A stretch of 64,000 bases of DNA from JAEULH01 sp963746275 (GTDB lineage Bacteria > Pseudomonadota > Alphaproteobacteria > Rhodospirillales > Defluviicoccaceae). The notes under the pieces were generated by a model. That model worked only from the letters and a program-made list of their open reading frames with translations, ran no database searches and had not been told where the DNA came from. Positions 1-7,574 of this stretch are shown one piece after another. The DNA lies in NCBI GenBank assembly GCA_963746275.1, contig CAVVAX010000032.1:1-64000 (forward strand), in the 5' to 3' direction. The first letter of the stretch is position 1; each line of letters begins with the position of its first letter. A program made the position numbers and the translations under genes.

Positions 1-988
1 CCGGGAGATCCTGCAGACGCTCGCCGATCGCGCCTTTCCAGCCGATGAGGTTTTTGCCGTCGCCTCCGCCCGCTCCGCCGGGGTCGAGGTGTCGTACGGC
101 GAGGACGAGACGCTGAAGGTCCGCAACCTCGACAGCTTCGACTTCCGCGGTATTGATATCGTGCTGTCCTCGCCGGGCGCCAAGGTTTCGGCCGTTTTCG
201 CGCCAAAGGCGGCAGCCGCAGGCGCGGTGGTCATCGACAATACCTCGAAGTTCCGGATGGAGCCGGACGTGCCGCTGGTAGTGCCGGAGGTCAATCCGGG
301 CGCGATCGCCGGCTACGGCAAGCGGGGGATCATCGCCAATCCCAACTGCTCGACGATCCAGATGGTCGTGGCGCTAAAGCCGCTGCACGACATCGCCCGG
401 ATCAAGCGGGTCGTGGTGTCCACCTACCAGTCGGTATCGGGCGCCGGCAAGGAGGCGATGGACGAGCTGTTCAGCCAGACCCGCGGCATCTACGTCAACG
501 AGTCCACCCACCAGCATCGGCGTAAGTTCACCAAGCAGATCGCCTTCAACGTCATCCCGCACATCGACAGCTTCATGGACGACGGCTCAACTAGGGAGGA
601 GTGGAAGATGGCGGTGGAGACGCGGAAGATCCTCGATCCGTCGATCCAGGTGACCGCGACATGCGTGCGCGTTCCGGTGTTCGTCGGCCATGCCGAGGCC
701 GTCAACGTCGAGTTCGAGACGCCGCTCGGCGAGGCCAAGGCGCGCGCGGCGCTGCGGGCGGCCCCGGGGGTGGTCGTCGTCGATCATCGCGCCGACGAGG
801 GCTACGTCACGCCGGTGGAGAGCGCGGGTGAGGACGCCGTCTACGTCAGCCGCATCCGCAAGGACCCGACGACCCCCAACGCGCTCAACCTGTGGGTCGT
901 TTCCGACAACCTGCGCAAGGGCGCGGCGCTGAACGCCGTCCAGATCGCCGAGGAGCTGGTGCGCACCTACCTCCGGGTGGCCGCGTAA
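1..988 (+). CDS. asd: Aspartate-semialdehyde dehydrogenase, 5' end cut by window edge
   Basis: Makes aspartate-4-semialdehyde from aspartyl phosphate with NADPH, the branch step towards lysine/diaminopimelate, methionine and threonine; cytosolic. The frame is open from base 2, so only about 10-15 N-terminal residues, with the start and the nucleotide-binding glycine motif, lie outside the window. Visible residues include the catalytic-cysteine motif NPNCSTIQM, the substrate-site stretch STYQSVSGAGKEAMDEL, and the C-terminal NLWVVSDNLRKGAALNAVQIAE typical of the family. About 328 residues are visible, against about 340 in the usual enzyme. An internal GTG at 89 would give a shorter protein lacking part of the Rossmann fold, so it is not the true start. 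The following gene is an unrelated polyketide synthase. Confidence 0.95.
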   Translation, partial: REILQTLADRAFPADEVFAVASARSAGVEVSYGEDETLKVRNLDSFDFRGIDIVLSSPGAKVSAVFAPKAAAAGAVVIDNTSKFRMEPDVPLVVPEVNPGAIAGYGKRGIIANPNCSTIQMVVALKPLHDIARIKRVVVSTYQSVSGAGKEAMDELFSQTRGIYVNESTHQHRRKFTKQIAFNVIPHIDSFMDDGSTREEWKMAVETRKILDPSIQVTATCVRVPVFVGHAEAVNVEFETPLGEAKARAALRAAPGVVVVDHRADEGYVTPVESAGEDAVYVSRIRKDPTTPNALNLWVVSDNLRKGAALNAVQIAEELVRTYLRVAA

Positions 989-1103
989 TGGCCGGCGCGG
1001 CGGGATAAGGGCGGAGGGACCTATCGGCGGAGAAGCAGACAGGCGAAGGGCAGGCGAGGCTCCCGTCCCGCGGCTGACGGCACTCGCGACAGCCGTTCCG
1101 CCG

Positions 1104-2120
1104 GTGGTCCTGGACCAGGCCGAGGTCGTCAGCCGCGCCGCCGAGATTTTCGGCACCGTCGACGGCGGCTTCTACCGCTTGGCCCCCGTCTACCAGAACG
1201 CCGCCATCGAGCACCGGCGGGCGTGCACCCCGATCGACTGGTTCCTCGACCAGCACGGCTTCGCCGAGCGCAACGCCCTGTTCCTCGAGAACGCGGTCGC
1301 GCTCCTGGCCGAGGTCGCGGCGAAAGCCCTGGCTGAGGCGCGGCTGGAGCCGGCCGACATTGACGCCATTGTCACCATCTCCTCGTCCGGGATCGCCACG
1401 CCGGGTCTGGAGGCGATGGTGATGGAGAAGATCCCGTTTCGCCCCGACGTCGAGCGCCTGCCGGTCTTTGGCCTCGGCTGCGCCGGCGGTGTGCTCGGCC
1501 TGTCGCGGGCGGCGACGATGGCCAAGGCCATGCCGGAGGGGCGCGTGCTGCTCCTGGTCGTCGAGCTGTGCAGCCTGACCTTCCGCCGGCAGGACCGCTC
1601 GAAGAGCAACATCGTCGCCACCGCGCTCTTCGGCGACGGCGCGGCCGCGGCGGTCGTTACCTGCCGCGACGACGACCCGGGCGCGGCAGGGGCGCCGCGG
1701 CTCGGCCCCTGGGGCGAGCACACCTGGCCGAACAGTCTCGACGTGATGGGCTGGGACGTCGCCGACGACGGGCTGAAGGTGGTCTTCTCGCGCGATATCC
1801 CGACCCTGGTGCAGACCGAGCTGCGCCCGGTCATCGACGCCTTCTTCGCCCGCCACGGCATTCGGCTTGGCGACATCGACGAGTTCGTCCCGCACCCGGG
1901 TGGCGCCAAGGTGCTGGATGCGCTGGAGGACTGCTTCGAGATCCAGCGCGGCAGCCTGACCCACGCCCGCGACGTGCTGCGCGACTACGGCAATATGTCG
2001 GCGGTGACCGTGCTGTTCGTGCTGCGCGCGGCGCTTTCGGCCCGGCACACGGGCCGGCGGCTGTTGACGACGCTGGGGCCGGGCTTCACCGCCGGCATGA
2101 TGATCCTCGAGGCGGCGTAA
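1104..2120 (+). CDS. Type III polyketide synthase (chalcone/alkylresorcinol synthase-like)
   Basis: Homodimeric ketosynthase that extends an acyl-CoA starter with malonyl-CoA and cyclises the product; cytosolic. The catalytic triad is visible: Cys in GLGCAGGVLGLS, His in FVPHPGGAKVLD and Asn in RDYGNMSAVTVLF, plus the C-terminal GPGFTAGMMILE. The GTG at 1104 gives 338 residues, but the same frame is open upstream and reads PRLTALATAVPP just before it, which looks like the conserved family N-terminus. No ATG, GTG or TTG occurs in that frame between the asd stop and 1104. A GGAGGG at 1013-1018 lies five bases before an ATC at 1023, so the true start is either non-standard or hidden by a base error. 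The next gene, two bases on, is an isoprenylcysteine-type methyltransferase, a pairing known from alkylresorcinol and alkylpyrone clusters. Product not predictable. Confidence 0.88.
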   Translation: MVLDQAEVVSRAAEIFGTVDGGFYRLAPVYQNAAIEHRRACTPIDWFLDQHGFAERNALFLENAVALLAEVAAKALAEARLEPADIDAIVTISSSGIATPGLEAMVMEKIPFRPDVERLPVFGLGCAGGVLGLSRAATMAKAMPEGRVLLLVVELCSLTFRRQDRSKSNIVATALFGDGAAAAVVTCRDDDPGAAGAPRLGPWGEHTWPNSLDVMGWDVADDGLKVVFSRDIPTLVQTELRPVIDAFFARHGIRLGDIDEFVPHPGGAKVLDALEDCFEIQRGSLTHARDVLRDYGNMSAVTVLFVLRAALSARHTGRRLLTTLGPGFTAGMMILEAA

Positions 2121-2122
2121 GC

Positions 2123-2662
2123 GTGGGCGAGGCGCTGGCGGCGCTCGGCCGAAGCCCGCTCGCCTGGATCCTCGCCTTCGTCATCGTCCAGCGCTTGGGC
2201 GAGCTGGCCCTGGCTCAGGCGAACACCCGCCGGCTGCTGGCGCGGGGTGGCCGGGAGGTCGGCCGCGGCCACTACCCCTTGTTCATCCTGCTGCATGCCT
2301 CGTGGCTGATCGCCATCGCCTGGACGACGCCTCTGGATACGCAACCGAGCTGGCCGCTGGTGGCGGTGTTCTTCGTCTTGCAGGGGCTGCGCGTCTGGGT
2401 CATCGCGACGCTCGGCCGCTACTGGACGACGCGGATCGTCACCATCGACGACGCGCCGCTGGTCCGCCGCGGCCCGTTCCGCTTCGTCCGCCACCCCAAC
2501 TACTGGATCGTCACCGGCGAGATCGCCGTCCTGCCGCTGGCGTTCGGCGCCTGGGAGATCGCAATCGTCTGGTCGATCCTCAACGCCCTGCTGCTGCGCC
2601 ACCGGATCGCGGTGGAAAGCCGGGCGCTGGCGCCCCGCGAGGCGGTCAGCGAGCGAGCGTGA
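2123..2662 (+). CDS. Isoprenylcysteine carboxyl methyltransferase-family membrane protein
   Basis: Membrane-embedded, SAM-dependent methyltransferase of the ICMT/PEMT type, 179 residues from a GTG two bases after the polyketide synthase stop. Hydrophobic segments are seen near residues 12-27, 47-60, 68-86 and 125-155. The C-terminal half has the family signature RRGPFRFVRHPNYWIV, with a later acidic residue in HRIAVESRAL. By analogy with SrsA/SrsB of Streptomyces and similar pairs, it probably O-methylates the resorcinolic or pyrone lipid made by the upstream synthase; that is inference from context. Its last 17 bases overlap the end of the convergent pdxY gene. Confidence 0.85.
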   Translation: MGEALAALGRSPLAWILAFVIVQRLGELALAQANTRRLLARGGREVGRGHYPLFILLHASWLIAIAWTTPLDTQPSWPLVAVFFVLQGLRVWVIATLGRYWTTRIVTIDDAPLVRRGPFRFVRHPNYWIVTGEIAVLPLAFGAWEIAIVWSILNALLLRHRIAVESRALAPREAVSERA

Positions 2663-3503
2663 GCGGGCGAGCCGGGAACGTCCGCGGCGGCGAGGTCAAC
2701 GCGTCCTGAGCGCCGACCAGCGCCAAATCCCGCACGCCGGCGGCGAGCGTCGCTTCGACGACCGCGAAGGTCGAGGCGACCGCCCGCTCCAGGGCCTCGG
2801 CCGGCGGCAGCCCACGCAGCAGGTGGGCGAGCAGCAGGGCGCTGAGGACGTCCCCGGCGCCCTTGGCGTCGATGCCGAGATGCGGGGTCGCGACCAGCCA
2901 TGCCCCGGCCCCGTCGACGAGCAGGGTGCCGAGGCCGCCTTCGAGTTCGGGGACCTCGAGCGAGGTGACGCAGACCAGGCGCGGCCCGCGCCGGCGAAGA
3001 TCGGCGGCGGCCGCAGCCGCCTCGGCCAGGGTCGGCAGCGGCCGTTCTGCCAGCACCTCCAGCTCGAAATAATTGGGAACGACGATGTCGGCCGCCGGCA
3101 CGGCGCGATCGCGAAAGAAGCAGACCAAATCGGTTGGGACGTAGAGCCCGGAGCCACGGTCGCCCATGACGGGATCGCAGCAGTAGGGCGCCTCCGGCGA
3201 GGCGGCGCGGACCTTCGCCACCGCATCGAGGGCAGCCTCGCCGGCGCCGGCCGTGCCGAGGTAGCCGCTGAGGACCGCGCGAAAGCGCGCCAGCACGCCG
3301 ATCTCCTCCAGGCCGGCGACCAGTTCGGCGATGTCGCCAGCGGCTATGGCGTCGCCCCGGCAGCGGCCATAGCCGGGGTGGTTGCTGAGCCGGACCGTGT
3401 CGATCGGGCAGACGTCGAGCCCGATGCGGCGCAGAGTGAACTCGGCGGCGCCGTGGCCGACGCAGCCATAGGATACCCGCGACTGGAACGAGAGGATGGT
3501 CAC
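2646..3503 (-). CDS. pdxY: Pyridoxal kinase
   Basis: Phosphorylates pyridoxal (vitamin B6 salvage) with ATP; ribokinase-like fold, cytosolic. It has 285 residues, close to the 287 of E. coli PdxY. Seen: the N-terminal ILSFQSRVSYGCVGHGAA (substrate-binding Ser and the VGH motif), CDPVMGDRGSGLYV (the conserved DPVMGD), PNYFELEVL (the conserved N.FE), and IDAKGAGDVLSALLLA (the GAGD anion hole with catalytic Asp). It starts with ATG and runs convergent to the methyltransferase gene, with a 17-base overlap of the 3' ends. Confidence 0.93.
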   Translation of the reverse strand: MTILSFQSRVSYGCVGHGAAEFTLRRIGLDVCPIDTVRLSNHPGYGRCRGDAIAAGDIAELVAGLEEIGVLARFRAVLSGYLGTAGAGEAALDAVAKVRAASPEAPYCCDPVMGDRGSGLYVPTDLVCFFRDRAVPAADIVVPNYFELEVLAERPLPTLAEAAAAAADLRRRGPRLVCVTSLEVPELEGGLGTLLVDGAGAWLVATPHLGIDAKGAGDVLSALLLAHLLRGLPPAEALERAVASTFAVVEATLAAGVRDLALVGAQDALTSPPRTFPARPLTLAR

Positions 3504-3618
3504 CCCGCCGGTCGCGGTCGAAAACTGTTGCGCCGCCTTGCCATCGACCGGGCTCCAGGATTACGCTTTCGCAAGCGCGAAACATAAACGCAAACCTTAC
3601 CGGAGGGGAGATCGCCAG

Positions 3619-4512
3619 ATGCCGAAGACGGCCCGCCCGCGTCGCAGCGTCCTGTACATGCCCGGATCCAACGCAAGGGCGCTGGAGAAGGCAAAGTTGC
3701 TCCCCGCCGACGGCCTGATCCTCGACCTCGAGGACGCGGTCGCGCCCGACGCCAAGGAGACGGCCCGCAAGCAGGTCTGCGAGGCGGTGCAGGGCGGCGG
3801 CTACGGGATGCGCGAGATCATCATCCGCGTCAACGGCTTGGCGACGCCCTGGGGCTACGGCGATATCGCCGCCGCGGCGCGCACCGGCGCCGACGCGATC
3901 CTGCTGCCGAAGGTCGAGAGCGCCGACGCCATCCGCCACATGGAGGCGATCATGAAGGCGAACGGCGCGCCGGAGACCATGGCCATCTGGGCGATGATGG
4001 AGACGCCGCGGAGCGTGCTGGAGAGCCAGCGCATCGCCGAGTCCTCGCCGCGGATGACCTGCCTGGTGATGGGCACCTCCGACCTCGCCAAGGAGCTGGA
4101 CTGCGCCCACACCCATGAGCGGCTGCCGTTCATCACCTCGCTTAGCCTGTGCATGCTGGCCGCGCGCGCCTCGGGGCTCGCCATCGTCGATGGCGTCTAC
4201 CTCGACCTCAAGGACGAGAGCGGCTTCGAGTTTGCCTGCCGCCAGGGCGCGGAACTCGGCTTTGACGGCAAGACGCTGATCCACCCCAACCAGATCGCCG
4301 CCTGCAACCGTGTCTTTACGCCTAGGGCGGAGGACGTGGAGTGGTCGCGCAAGATCATTGCCGCCCATGCGGCGGCGGCCAAGCGCGGCGAGGGCGTGGC
4401 GGTGGTCGATGGCAAGCTGATCGAGAACCTGCACGTCGAAAGCGCCCAGCGGCTGGTGAAGATGGCCGAAGCGATCACGCAGATGGAGCAGTCGGCCGCA
4501 GCGGCGGAGTAG
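3619..4512 (+). CDS. HpcH/HpaI-CitE family CoA-ester lyase (citramalyl/malyl-CoA lyase-like)
   Basis: Predicted to cleave a CoA ester such as citramalyl-CoA or malyl-CoA, or to act as a (3S)-malyl-CoA thioesterase, with Mg2+; TIM barrel, cytosolic. The 297 residues contain RSVLYMPGSNARALEKA, the metal and substrate region LILDLEDAVAPDAKETAR, the metal-ligand Glu in WAMMETPRSVL, the aspartate in GTSDLAKEL, and FDGKTLIHPNQI, all typical of CitE-like proteins. The ATG at 3619 has a strong ribosome site CGGAGGGGAG just upstream. A MaoC-type hydratase of the kind paired with such lyases in itaconate/mesaconate breakdown lies at 6489-7352, separated by a cassette of foreign-looking genes. The exact substrate cannot be fixed from sequence. 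Confidence 0.85.
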   Translation: MPKTARPRRSVLYMPGSNARALEKAKLLPADGLILDLEDAVAPDAKETARKQVCEAVQGGGYGMREIIIRVNGLATPWGYGDIAAAARTGADAILLPKVESADAIRHMEAIMKANGAPETMAIWAMMETPRSVLESQRIAESSPRMTCLVMGTSDLAKELDCAHTHERLPFITSLSLCMLAARASGLAIVDGVYLDLKDESGFEFACRQGAELGFDGKTLIHPNQIAACNRVFTPRAEDVEWSRKIIAAHAAAAKRGEGVAVVDGKLIENLHVESAQRLVKMAEAITQMEQSAAAAE

Positions 4513-4567
4513 GCCGAGCAACCAGCGGCTAAGATCGACCGGGACATCCGAGCGAAGGAGAGCGTCT

Positions 4568-4792
4568 ATGCTGGCGACCGCAGTGCCGGCCGCCGGCAGC
4601 CTGGGCTTGCTGCCGGCCGATCGGGACGCGCAGTCCGGCCGCGCCGTCGGCACCGGCGCCTGCGGACGCTGCCGGGCCGAGATCGCGCAGGGAACGCGGC
4701 CTGAGAGCCAGCAGTGCTATGCGTTTAGTGGCGCCTTCGAGGGCGCCTCCGTCTGCCAGACCTGCGGCCACTCCTGGCACGACCATGGGTAG
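4568..4792 (+). CDS. Small cysteine/histidine-rich protein of unknown function
   Basis: 74 residues starting at an ATG preceded by GAAGGAGAG. The C-terminal half has two Cys pairs, CGRC and CQTCGHSWHDHG, about 40 residues apart, with several His at the end; this looks like a small zinc ribbon. The N-terminus has no convincing signal peptide. I do not recognise the family. It sits 55 bases after the CoA-ester lyase and could be its last operon member. It faces the three-gene minus-strand cassette, whose final stop is at 4848. Confidence 0.5.
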   Translation: MLATAVPAAGSLGLLPADRDAQSGRAVGTGACGRCRAEIAQGTRPESQQCYAFSGAFEGASVCQTCGHSWHDHG

Positions 4793-4847
4793 AAAAGGAT
4801 TGCCAGCAAATCCGCCGCTCCCTCTCAGGGGCTGCGGCTGCCCGCGG

Positions 4848-5282
4848 TTATGCTGGATGGACGCGCGGCCGCCAATGTGCACGCGCGGCGAGATCGTCCG
4901 CGTGCTGCTTCTGAGCGTCCCTACGCTCTAGGTCGGCCCGAATGTTGAGGTCGATGTCGGCATGGTAGGAGTTACGGGGCAGCGGGCTGGCTCGAACCAT
5001 GCGGCCGTTCGCCGACGCGTCAGCCACGGTAAGAACCGCCCAGCCGTAGAACTTGCGGTCCGGCCCACGGCCAGCGGCGGCCGCATCGGCGATGATGGTC
5101 ATACATTCATCGGACGCCATATCCAACCTGTCGACGGAAAGCGACTCTCGGTGTTCCGCTTCCAGGAAGGTGTCGCGCACGCGCTTCCCCTGCTCCCACC
5201 GCTTCGCCTCCTTTGGCCGGAAAACGCCGCGGCCAAGGAAATCGTCGTTCTCGAGCGGCGGCAGCAGGTGATCAGCCTGCAA
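4848..5282 (-). CDS. Uncharacterised protein, third gene of a three-gene cassette
   Basis: 144 residues from a TTG start that overlaps the end of the preceding cassette gene by 11 bases, which implies translational coupling. Visible blocks are LENDDFLGRGVFRPKEAKR near the start, SLSVDRLDMASDECMTII in the middle, then FYGWAVLTVADASANGRMV, SPLPRNSYHADIDL and QKQHADDLAARAHWRPR at the end. It is soluble, has no signal peptide or membrane segment, and its C-terminal third is rich in charge and His. The block order gives the impression of a conserved single-domain protein found elsewhere as a hypothetical, but I cannot name a family or a catalytic site. Confidence 0.7.
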   Translation of the reverse strand: MQADHLLPPLENDDFLGRGVFRPKEAKRWEQGKRVRDTFLEAEHRESLSVDRLDMASDECMTIIADAAAAGRGPDRKFYGWAVLTVADASANGRMVRASPLPRNSYHADIDLNIRADLERRDAQKQHADDLAARAHWRPRVHPA

Positions 5283-5793
5283 GACGGCTCAGCTTTAGCA
5301 ACTCGCTCTGCACGAACGCGTCCGGCAGCTCGCTCACGTCGCCGTACCGCGCCCGTCGTAGCCCGCCTACGTTCGAGAAGCACGCGCCACCACCATCCGC
5401 ATCGACGGACAGCGATACCGCTGCCTTTGCGTCGCCTTTGCAAAAGAACAGCACAATCTCGTGATCGGAAGAAGGATAGACGCTTGGTTCAGGCAGCCCG
5501 CTACGCAGGCGCGCGATCCGCTTCAAGATTGCTTCGGCCGTGGCCAGCGCTTTCTGGGTTGGCTCCAGATACCCTTCTTCACGCGCTTCCTCTGCGCATT
5601 CGCCGAGTTCGTCCAAAGCTTCAGAGAGCCAGGGCTGTACGCGCGTTGAAGACAAGGGTTGCGAAGCGATCTCAGCGCTCTGGCTGAGGGAGGACAGAAC
5701 CTGAGGTCGAAGCAACGATCCGCCGCGCATAGACCCTACTCGTGCTCGGAGCAGATGTTCTGGCTGATCCAGAGCGGCAAGAACGCCATCCAA
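5272..5793 (-). CDS. Uncharacterised protein, second gene of the cassette
   Basis: 173 residues. The TTG start lies two bases after the stop of the preceding gene and has a strong ribosome site, AGGAGGG, eight bases upstream. Residues 50-85 are helix-like and acidic (EALDELGECAEEAREEGYL), followed by TAEAILKRIARLRS. The second half (from about residue 100) looks like a beta-rich domain, with SDHEIVLFFCKGDAKAAV, SVDADGGGACFSNVGG and GDVSELPDAFVQSELLK. There is no signal peptide or membrane segment. I do not recognise a family; the tight coupling on both sides suggests its product acts with the other two cassette proteins. Confidence 0.7.
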   Translation of the reverse strand: MDGVLAALDQPEHLLRARVGSMRGGSLLRPQVLSSLSQSAEIASQPLSSTRVQPWLSEALDELGECAEEAREEGYLEPTQKALATAEAILKRIARLRSGLPEPSVYPSSDHEIVLFFCKGDAKAAVSLSVDADGGGACFSNVGGLRRARYGDVSELPDAFVQSELLKLSRLAG

Positions 5794-5794
5794 T

Positions 5795-6487
5795 CTACAG
5801 ACCCTCCTCGAACCCGAACTGAAGAAGCAATCTTCCGCTCACCGCAGAAAGGTGAACACGCCGCATGTCAATGCTGTCGTACCGTGACCCAGCCGGGTAC
5901 GTCGCTTGGCAAACCAGATAAAGATCGTAATCGGGAAGGAGCGAGGGTTCCAGGCCGAACCCGAGGCTCCATCCCTCTTCATCATTCGTGAGTTGGCCGC
6001 GGACGATGAACCGGGCCTTCTCAGCGCCAACGGCGACCGGGTCGAACTGAACCTGCTGACGCGCAGACAGAAGGTCCGCTACCGCATGGCTGTCTCCATC
6101 GCATGTCAACCAGGACATGACGTTGATGGACGTCGAGGCAACGGCAAGGTCTGGGAAAACGTCATTGACCGCCTGCTGGCACTGGCTCACGAACCGCACC
6201 GCTTGATCAGCCTCTTCTTCTGCGATCAAGCCCTCGAACCGGCCGACAACCCGGTCGACGCGAACTTCCATGCCGCCCCGTAGTCGCGGATAGCGAACCG
6301 CAACCACGAGGTCTGCATAAGTCTCTCCTCCAGGAGCCCTCAAGTTCCCCAGTTCCAGGGGGAAGCTCTGCTCTGTCTTGCGGAAGCAGGCCTCAAGGAC
6401 CTCCGTCTGGCGCTTAGCAAGCGCAAATATCGGCTTATCGAACGTAGCCGCGTACTCGATAATCCGAAGGGCGAAGCGGCAGCGCAT
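5795..6487 (-). CDS. Uncharacterised protein, first gene of the cassette
   Basis: 230 residues, ATG start one base after the stop codon of the MaoC-like gene, so it may be co-transcribed with it. The N-terminal 45 residues are helix-like (IIEYAATFDKPIFALAKRQ), followed by alternating beta-type segments such as YADLVVAVRYPRLRGGMEVR, then a helical stretch QAVRFVSQCQQAVNDVF, then FIVRGQLTNDEEGWSLGFG and LPDYDLYLVCQATYPAG. There is no signal peptide, membrane span or recognised motif. The downstream genes start at 5793 and 5282. The segment from about 4.9 to 6.4 kb is visibly less GC-rich than its neighbours, which fits acquisition by transfer; I did not compute the exact value. Confidence 0.7.
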   Translation of the reverse strand: MRCRFALRIIEYAATFDKPIFALAKRQTEVLEACFRKTEQSFPLELGNLRAPGGETYADLVVAVRYPRLRGGMEVRVDRVVGRFEGLIAEEEADQAVRFVSQCQQAVNDVFPDLAVASTSINVMSWLTCDGDSHAVADLLSARQQVQFDPVAVGAEKARFIVRGQLTNDEEGWSLGFGLEPSLLPDYDLYLVCQATYPAGSRYDSIDMRRVHLSAVSGRLLLQFGFEEGL

Positions 6488-6488
6488 G

Positions 6489-7352
6489 TCAAGTTTCCCC
6501 CAGCTCGGCCAGCTCGGCGGTGGCGGTCATGGCGGTGCGGCCGTCGGGGCCGTGGGCTTCGAGGCTCACCTTGCGGTCCTCCGGCACGCCCAGCAAGCGG
6601 AATGGGGCGAGGTCAAACAGCGGCGCCTGGCCGCGGAAGGCGTAGCTCGTGACGGGTCGCTTCGCGTTGCGGCGGACCAGCTCCATCAGCAGCACCGCCG
6701 TCAGCGGCCCGTGGACGACGAGCCCGGGGTAGCCCTCGACGGTGGTGGCGTATGGCCGGTCGTAGTGAATGCGATGCGCGTTGAAGGTCAGCGCCGAGAA
6801 GCGGAAGAGCAGGCGCGGGTCGGGCGTGACGGTCTGGGCCCAGGCACCGTCCGGCACCGGCGGCAACTCCACCGGCGGGGGCGGCGGCACCGGCGCGCCG
6901 GGCTCGCGATAGACGACGTCCTGGTGCTCCTCGATGCAGAGCGTTCCCGCCTGCTCGATGCGGTAATCGACGCCGACGAAGGCCAGCGTACCGCTTTTGC
7001 CGGACTTTTCCGACACCGAAGCGATCCGCGCCGTCCGCCGCGCCGGCCGGCCGATGACGAGCGGCTGGTGGAAGCGGAGGGCAGCACCGGCGAACATCCG
7101 CCTGGGCAGGGCGATGGGCGGCATGAAGCCGCCGCGCTCGGGGTGGCCGTCGGGGCCGAGGCGGGCCTGCGGCGCCGGGCTGAGGAAGAAGAACCAGTGC
7201 CAGAGCGGCGGGAGCGGGCAGCCCTCAGAGAAGGCTTCCGGATCGTCGTCCAGCGTCGCCGCCGCCGCACGTACCGGCGCCAGCGCGATAACGTCTTCGC
7301 TAACTTCCTCTCGGCCGATCCACTCGGCGAACCGGTCTTGCGCCTCGTTCAT
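6489..7352 (-). CDS. MaoC/FAS1-like dehydratase, mesaconyl- or itaconyl-CoA hydratase type
   Basis: Probable CoA-ester hydratase with a double hot-dog fold, 287 residues. Seen: an N-terminal hot-dog domain with PPLWHWFFFLSPAPQ and FAGAALRFHQPLVIGRPA, then a second half with LLFRFSALTFNAHRIHYDRP, containing the Asn-x-HRIHYD catalytic region, followed by YPGLVVHGPLTAVLLMEL and SYAFRGQAPLFDLAPFRL. This arrangement matches mesaconyl-C4-CoA hydratases and itaconyl-CoA hydratases. It probably works with the CitE-like lyase at 3619-4512, now separated from it by the cassette. The ATG start at 7352 is the first in frame. Confidence 0.85.
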   Translation of the reverse strand: MNEAQDRFAEWIGREEVSEDVIALAPVRAAAATLDDDPEAFSEGCPLPPLWHWFFFLSPAPQARLGPDGHPERGGFMPPIALPRRMFAGAALRFHQPLVIGRPARRTARIASVSEKSGKSGTLAFVGVDYRIEQAGTLCIEEHQDVVYREPGAPVPPPPPVELPPVPDGAWAQTVTPDPRLLFRFSALTFNAHRIHYDRPYATTVEGYPGLVVHGPLTAVLLMELVRRNAKRPVTSYAFRGQAPLFDLAPFRLLGVPEDRKVSLEAHGPDGRTAMTATAELAELGET

Positions 7353-7454
7353 GACGTTCTCCCGGTCGCTGCTTCACACGCAGCCGATGCGGGCAGCGCC
7401 TGCGGCCATGACGAAGCGGCAAACCGCGGCAGAAGATGATCAGAAAAAAGCACT

Positions 7455-7534
7455 GTCATCGCGAGCCGCGCGGCGGCGTGGCGATCCAGATTACAACTGG
7501 ATTGCTTCGTCGGCATGCGCCTTCTCGCAATGAC
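7455..7534. repeat. Dispersed palindromic repeat, copy 1
   Basis: 80-bp element with inverted ends: GTCATCGCGAG on the left and CTCGCAATGAC on the right, and an inner part reading GCGGCGTGGCGATCCAG and TGGATTGCTTCGTC. A second copy with the same ends and core is at 20465-20547. The sequence resembles widespread REP-like intergenic palindromes of bacterial genomes. It lies between the MaoC-like gene and the insertion sequence. Confidence 0.85.
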
Positions 7535-7574
7535 GACTTCAAGATTTTGGTTCCACTTGATGAGATTCCCCTAT

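Noticed and set aside
2500..4653. Very long minus-strand frame over several genes
   Set aside because: Shadow of real genes on GC-rich DNA: Arg/Pro/Ala-rich, no domain, and the true pdxY lies in another frame of the same strand.
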